In this document: piece after piece, positions 62,101 through 64,000 of the stretch
Layout of the letters: each line of letters begins with the position of its first letter
How positions within the stretch are numbered: position 1 is the first letter of the stretch
Assembly: GCA_963575745.1 (NCBI GenBank)
Contig: CAUYUJ010022059.1
Coordinates: forward strand, 1,328,331 to 1,392,330
Origin: Prorocentrum cordatum
Lineage: Eukaryota; Sar; Dinophyceae; Prorocentrales; Prorocentraceae
Reading direction: 5' to 3'
Length of the DNA stretch: 64,000 nucleotides
Made by a program: the position numbers and the translations under genes
The notes under the pieces: generated by a model
What the model saw: the letters and a program-made list of their open reading frames with translations, nothing else
Told to the model about the DNA's origin: nothing
Database searches by the model: none

Positions 62101-64000
62101 GTGACAATGAAGTCCCCTATGCGAACATGATTACATATAGACCGACGATCCCAACCTTTCTGCGTGATCTTTGATGCAACCGGTCGAAAGGCCTCTCGGC
62201 AGTATGACACGGCTATCAATCATTCTTTATCCTTTGTGTTGTGCCCGCAACTGTCAATCATAGCACGGACCACCGTTTCATCCAAAGCATCGGCGTCAGA
62301 TGCACGGCCAGCAGGGGTCGCCCCCAGCTGAGGGGCGATCGGTCGCTGAGCCGATGATGCTGATGCGGACGGCGTCTTTGGTTGCTGATCCGTGTCTTGT
62401 TCCATGTCAGTTGGTGCAATCCCGGGTGGATCCTCGATCATCTCTGTCCCAGGACGAACAGCACAAATTTCGCATTTGCTCAATGGTTGTCTCGCGGCCA
62501 ATGGCGGGTAGACCCAAGTGGGGCCCTCCGGCCATATCTGCCAGATCGTGCTCGTGGCGTGGTTGGAGACGGCGAATTGAAATGACCGCGGCGGCGAGAA
62601 CCACGTCTTCCGTCATAATAGCACCTTGGGCGCCCAGCCTGGCAATCTCCATGTTGATCACCAGCTCGACCTCGTTCTTGTAGCGTTTGAACTTGTATGA
62701 TTGTACCGAGGTGTGGGGATTCTTCTGGACGTTGTCTATGTATGTGCTGGAACTGAAGAATGCCTCCGCGCTCGGTGATCCATGGTAATATTTGTCTCTC
62801 TGGGAAGATGGATCGATATAGCCCTGAATAATCCCTGACTTAAGGATGCTGCGCCAAGCACGAAATGTCGTGCCATGGTGGAGGTATTTCACATCTGTCC
62901 ATCGCAGGCTTTCCCAGCCCATATTCCATGGTTTGGAGAGCGGATCGACGCAACTGTGGCCTCCAACGCATCTAATGGCAATAGCGCTGTTCCAATCGAA
63001 ACAGCTGGGGTCGCCTCCTTCGGGGATTGGTTTGGCGTATATATCGATTCGATTCTTCTGCGGGTCAATGTGCTTCTGGAACGCGCGAAGGATGAAGATC
63101 GGGTAATAATCATTCCAATCAGTATATCCGTCTGGTTCACCATCCTTTTTGAAGTGCGCGATGGCCGCATCTGTGGATGGTCCGTTGTGGCTCTTACGCT
63201 CACGGAATTTCCACTTGACCATATCTTGAAATGATTTCCAATTGCTTGGGATCTTCCACTCACGATCCGTTGTTTTCGGCCATATGTTGATACGTCAATC
63301 GTGGAATTGACTGAAATGGAACTTGTTGTAGTGGATCTCGTGGCGTAGCATCGTCGTGATGTCTTTGCTCATCCACTTAGGATCACCAAGCCACTCATCG
63401 AGTATTTCAGGGCCATAGCGTACCTCGTCGTACTGTGGGAGCGATATCCATTTCCATTCTGGGAAGCAACCAGATTGTGCGATATCGGGCGCATGAGCGA
63501 TCACACAATCGTCGCGTTGCAATTGATCGAACCGCTCCTCGTTCTGCAGGCAATCAAAGCCGTTTGTCGCGGAAGTACCCCGCAACATAGGAGGAATGCA
63601 TGGATGATGTCCACGATGCCTGCTTGGAGCTTGTACTCGCGAATAGTGCATGCATTGTCGAATGTTGGTATCTGGCTGATGTCCTCGTGCATGGACCGCT
63701 CGCAACTGTCCTGCCATGACAATATGTGTATCGTGTGTGGGGAAGGATCGTCGTCGGCAGGAGTTGCCTCCAGCTCCACCGCATCTAAGTCAGTTTCGTC
63801 GTCGGGGGTCGGGACTGACTCGGCTGTCGGCAGTGGGTCTGGTGGCGATTGATCAGCTGGCGTGCTAATCGGAAGCTGTCCAGTCGGTAATGGCTCTAGT
63901 ACAGATATCGGTTGCGGGCCAGGCTGCAATGGTTCAGGCAATGGGCCTGGTGGCGCTGGCTGCTCCACCTCAACCGCCGCGCGCCATAAGGCAGTTGGGA
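59174..64000 (-). pseudogene. Long KptA/Tpt1-like (RNA 2'-phosphotransferase fold) protein, partial, with stops and frameshifts
   Basis: Read from the window edge, the frame is open at 64,000, so the N-terminus is missing. In order: Pro-rich acidic linker (63,968-63,770); IHILSWQDSCERSMHEDISQI; a frame change near 63,580; SLPQYDEVRYGPEIL and DITTMLRHEIHYNKFHFSQFHD, whose S-K-x5-L-R-H is the N-terminal signature of KptA/Tpt1; a TGA (63,295-63,297); KYLHHGTTFRAWRSILKSGI, the H-G-T box of the ADP-ribosyltransferase fold; AEAFFSSSTYI. After a shift near 62,490 come a C-E-I-C pair, a TGA (62,220-62,222), an unrecognised domain with TENWGSTNCYHYDNHYPKG, a TGA (61,632-61,634), a long helical part and C-R-N-C ... 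C-V-I-C (near 60,460), then a last shift near 60,110 and a Trp/Tyr-rich C-terminus ending at 59,174. Tpt1 enzymes remove a 2'-phosphate from tRNA; here the rest of the protein suggests a mobile-element or dinoflagellate-specific polyprotein. Introns instead of frameshifts cannot be excluded. Confidence 0.45.
60937..63774 (-). repeat. Four dispersed 18-nt hairpin units inside the KptA-like ORF
   Basis: Minus-strand units: 63,757-63,774 GCTGGAG-GCAA-CTCCTGC; 62,311-62,328 GCTGGGG-GCGA-CCCCTGC; 61,660-61,677 GCTGGTG-GCCA-CACCTGC; 60,937-60,954 GCTGGTG-GAAA-CACCTGC. Stem position 6 varies (A-T, G-C, T-A, T-A) with its partner, and three of four loops are GNRA. Each encodes L-x-A/E-T-P-A in the local frame. 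Confidence 0.75.

Noticed and set aside
1-64000. rRNA or tRNA genes
   Set aside because: No conserved rRNA blocks or tRNA cloverleaf with A and B boxes was recognised by eye; a tRNAscan-SE or Rfam search would be decisive.

Overview
This window reads as nuclear DNA of a dinoflagellate. Four things point there: a relic of the dinoflagellate spliced leader (20 of 22 bases) at 11,972-11,993; a 507-residue protein built from PPR-like half-repeats of the 'ISYSAAIRACEK...AKLEPD' type; retroelement polyproteins (LINE, DIRS-like, Ty1/copia-like) of the kinds that fill dinoflagellate genomes; and a GC-rich background crowded with microsatellites and small inverted-repeat elements. A Prorocentrum-like genome is a guess, not something the sequence proves. 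I see no rRNA, tRNA, CRISPR array or bacterial-style operon, and almost every recognisable coding region is broken by frameshifts or stops.

Layout. 1-8.5 kb: no supported gene; simple repeats, a hAT-like MITE (two copies, A1 and A2), another inverted-repeat element (C) and a second, reverse-strand spliced-leader relic at 7,991-8,012. 8.56-10.09 kb: the PPR-derived ORF, the most intact gene here. 10.8-12 kb: two clusters of an 18-bp minisatellite. 11.97-18.15 kb: LINE-A, plus strand, starting at the spliced-leader relic (zinc finger/ORF1, endonuclease, RT, RNase H, C-terminal zinc motif). 18.25-20.2 kb: MITE B and nested tandem repeats. 20.3-29.6 kb: minus-strand DIRS-like material (RT, RNase H, and a tyrosine recombinase further downstream) whose RT gene is split by a complete LINE (LINE-B, 4.25 kb) flanked by a 12-13 bp target-site duplication. 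30-34.5 kb: a third 18-bp minisatellite cluster, MITEs B, D and E. 34.5-51.2 kb: one swollen, decayed Ty1/copia-like element running gag, zinc knuckle, RING-like finger, protease-like, integrase, RT, RNase H, bracketed by two 80-bp LTR remnants. 51.2-59.2 kb: no supported gene; polypyrimidine tracts and a 500-bp CAT microsatellite. 59.2-64 kb: a minus-strand long ORF, open to the window edge, with features of the KptA/Tpt1 RNA 2'-phosphotransferase (ADP-ribosyltransferase fold) family, broken by three in-frame TGA codons and three frameshifts.

The most unusual signal is a set of very short hairpins scattered inside coding sequence. In the copia-like element a 14-nt unit (GCGGG-GNNN-CCTGC, often a GNRA tetraloop, read as Ala-Gly-x-Pro-Ala) recurs about 20 times, with loop changes and stem-preserving changes. 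In the KptA-like gene a related 18-nt unit (GCTGG N G - tetraloop - C N' CC TGC) occurs four times with a covarying base pair, and just past that gene another 18-nt tetraloop hairpin occurs twice. These look like a family of hairpin micro-elements, or a selected RNA structure, not described by any gene call here.
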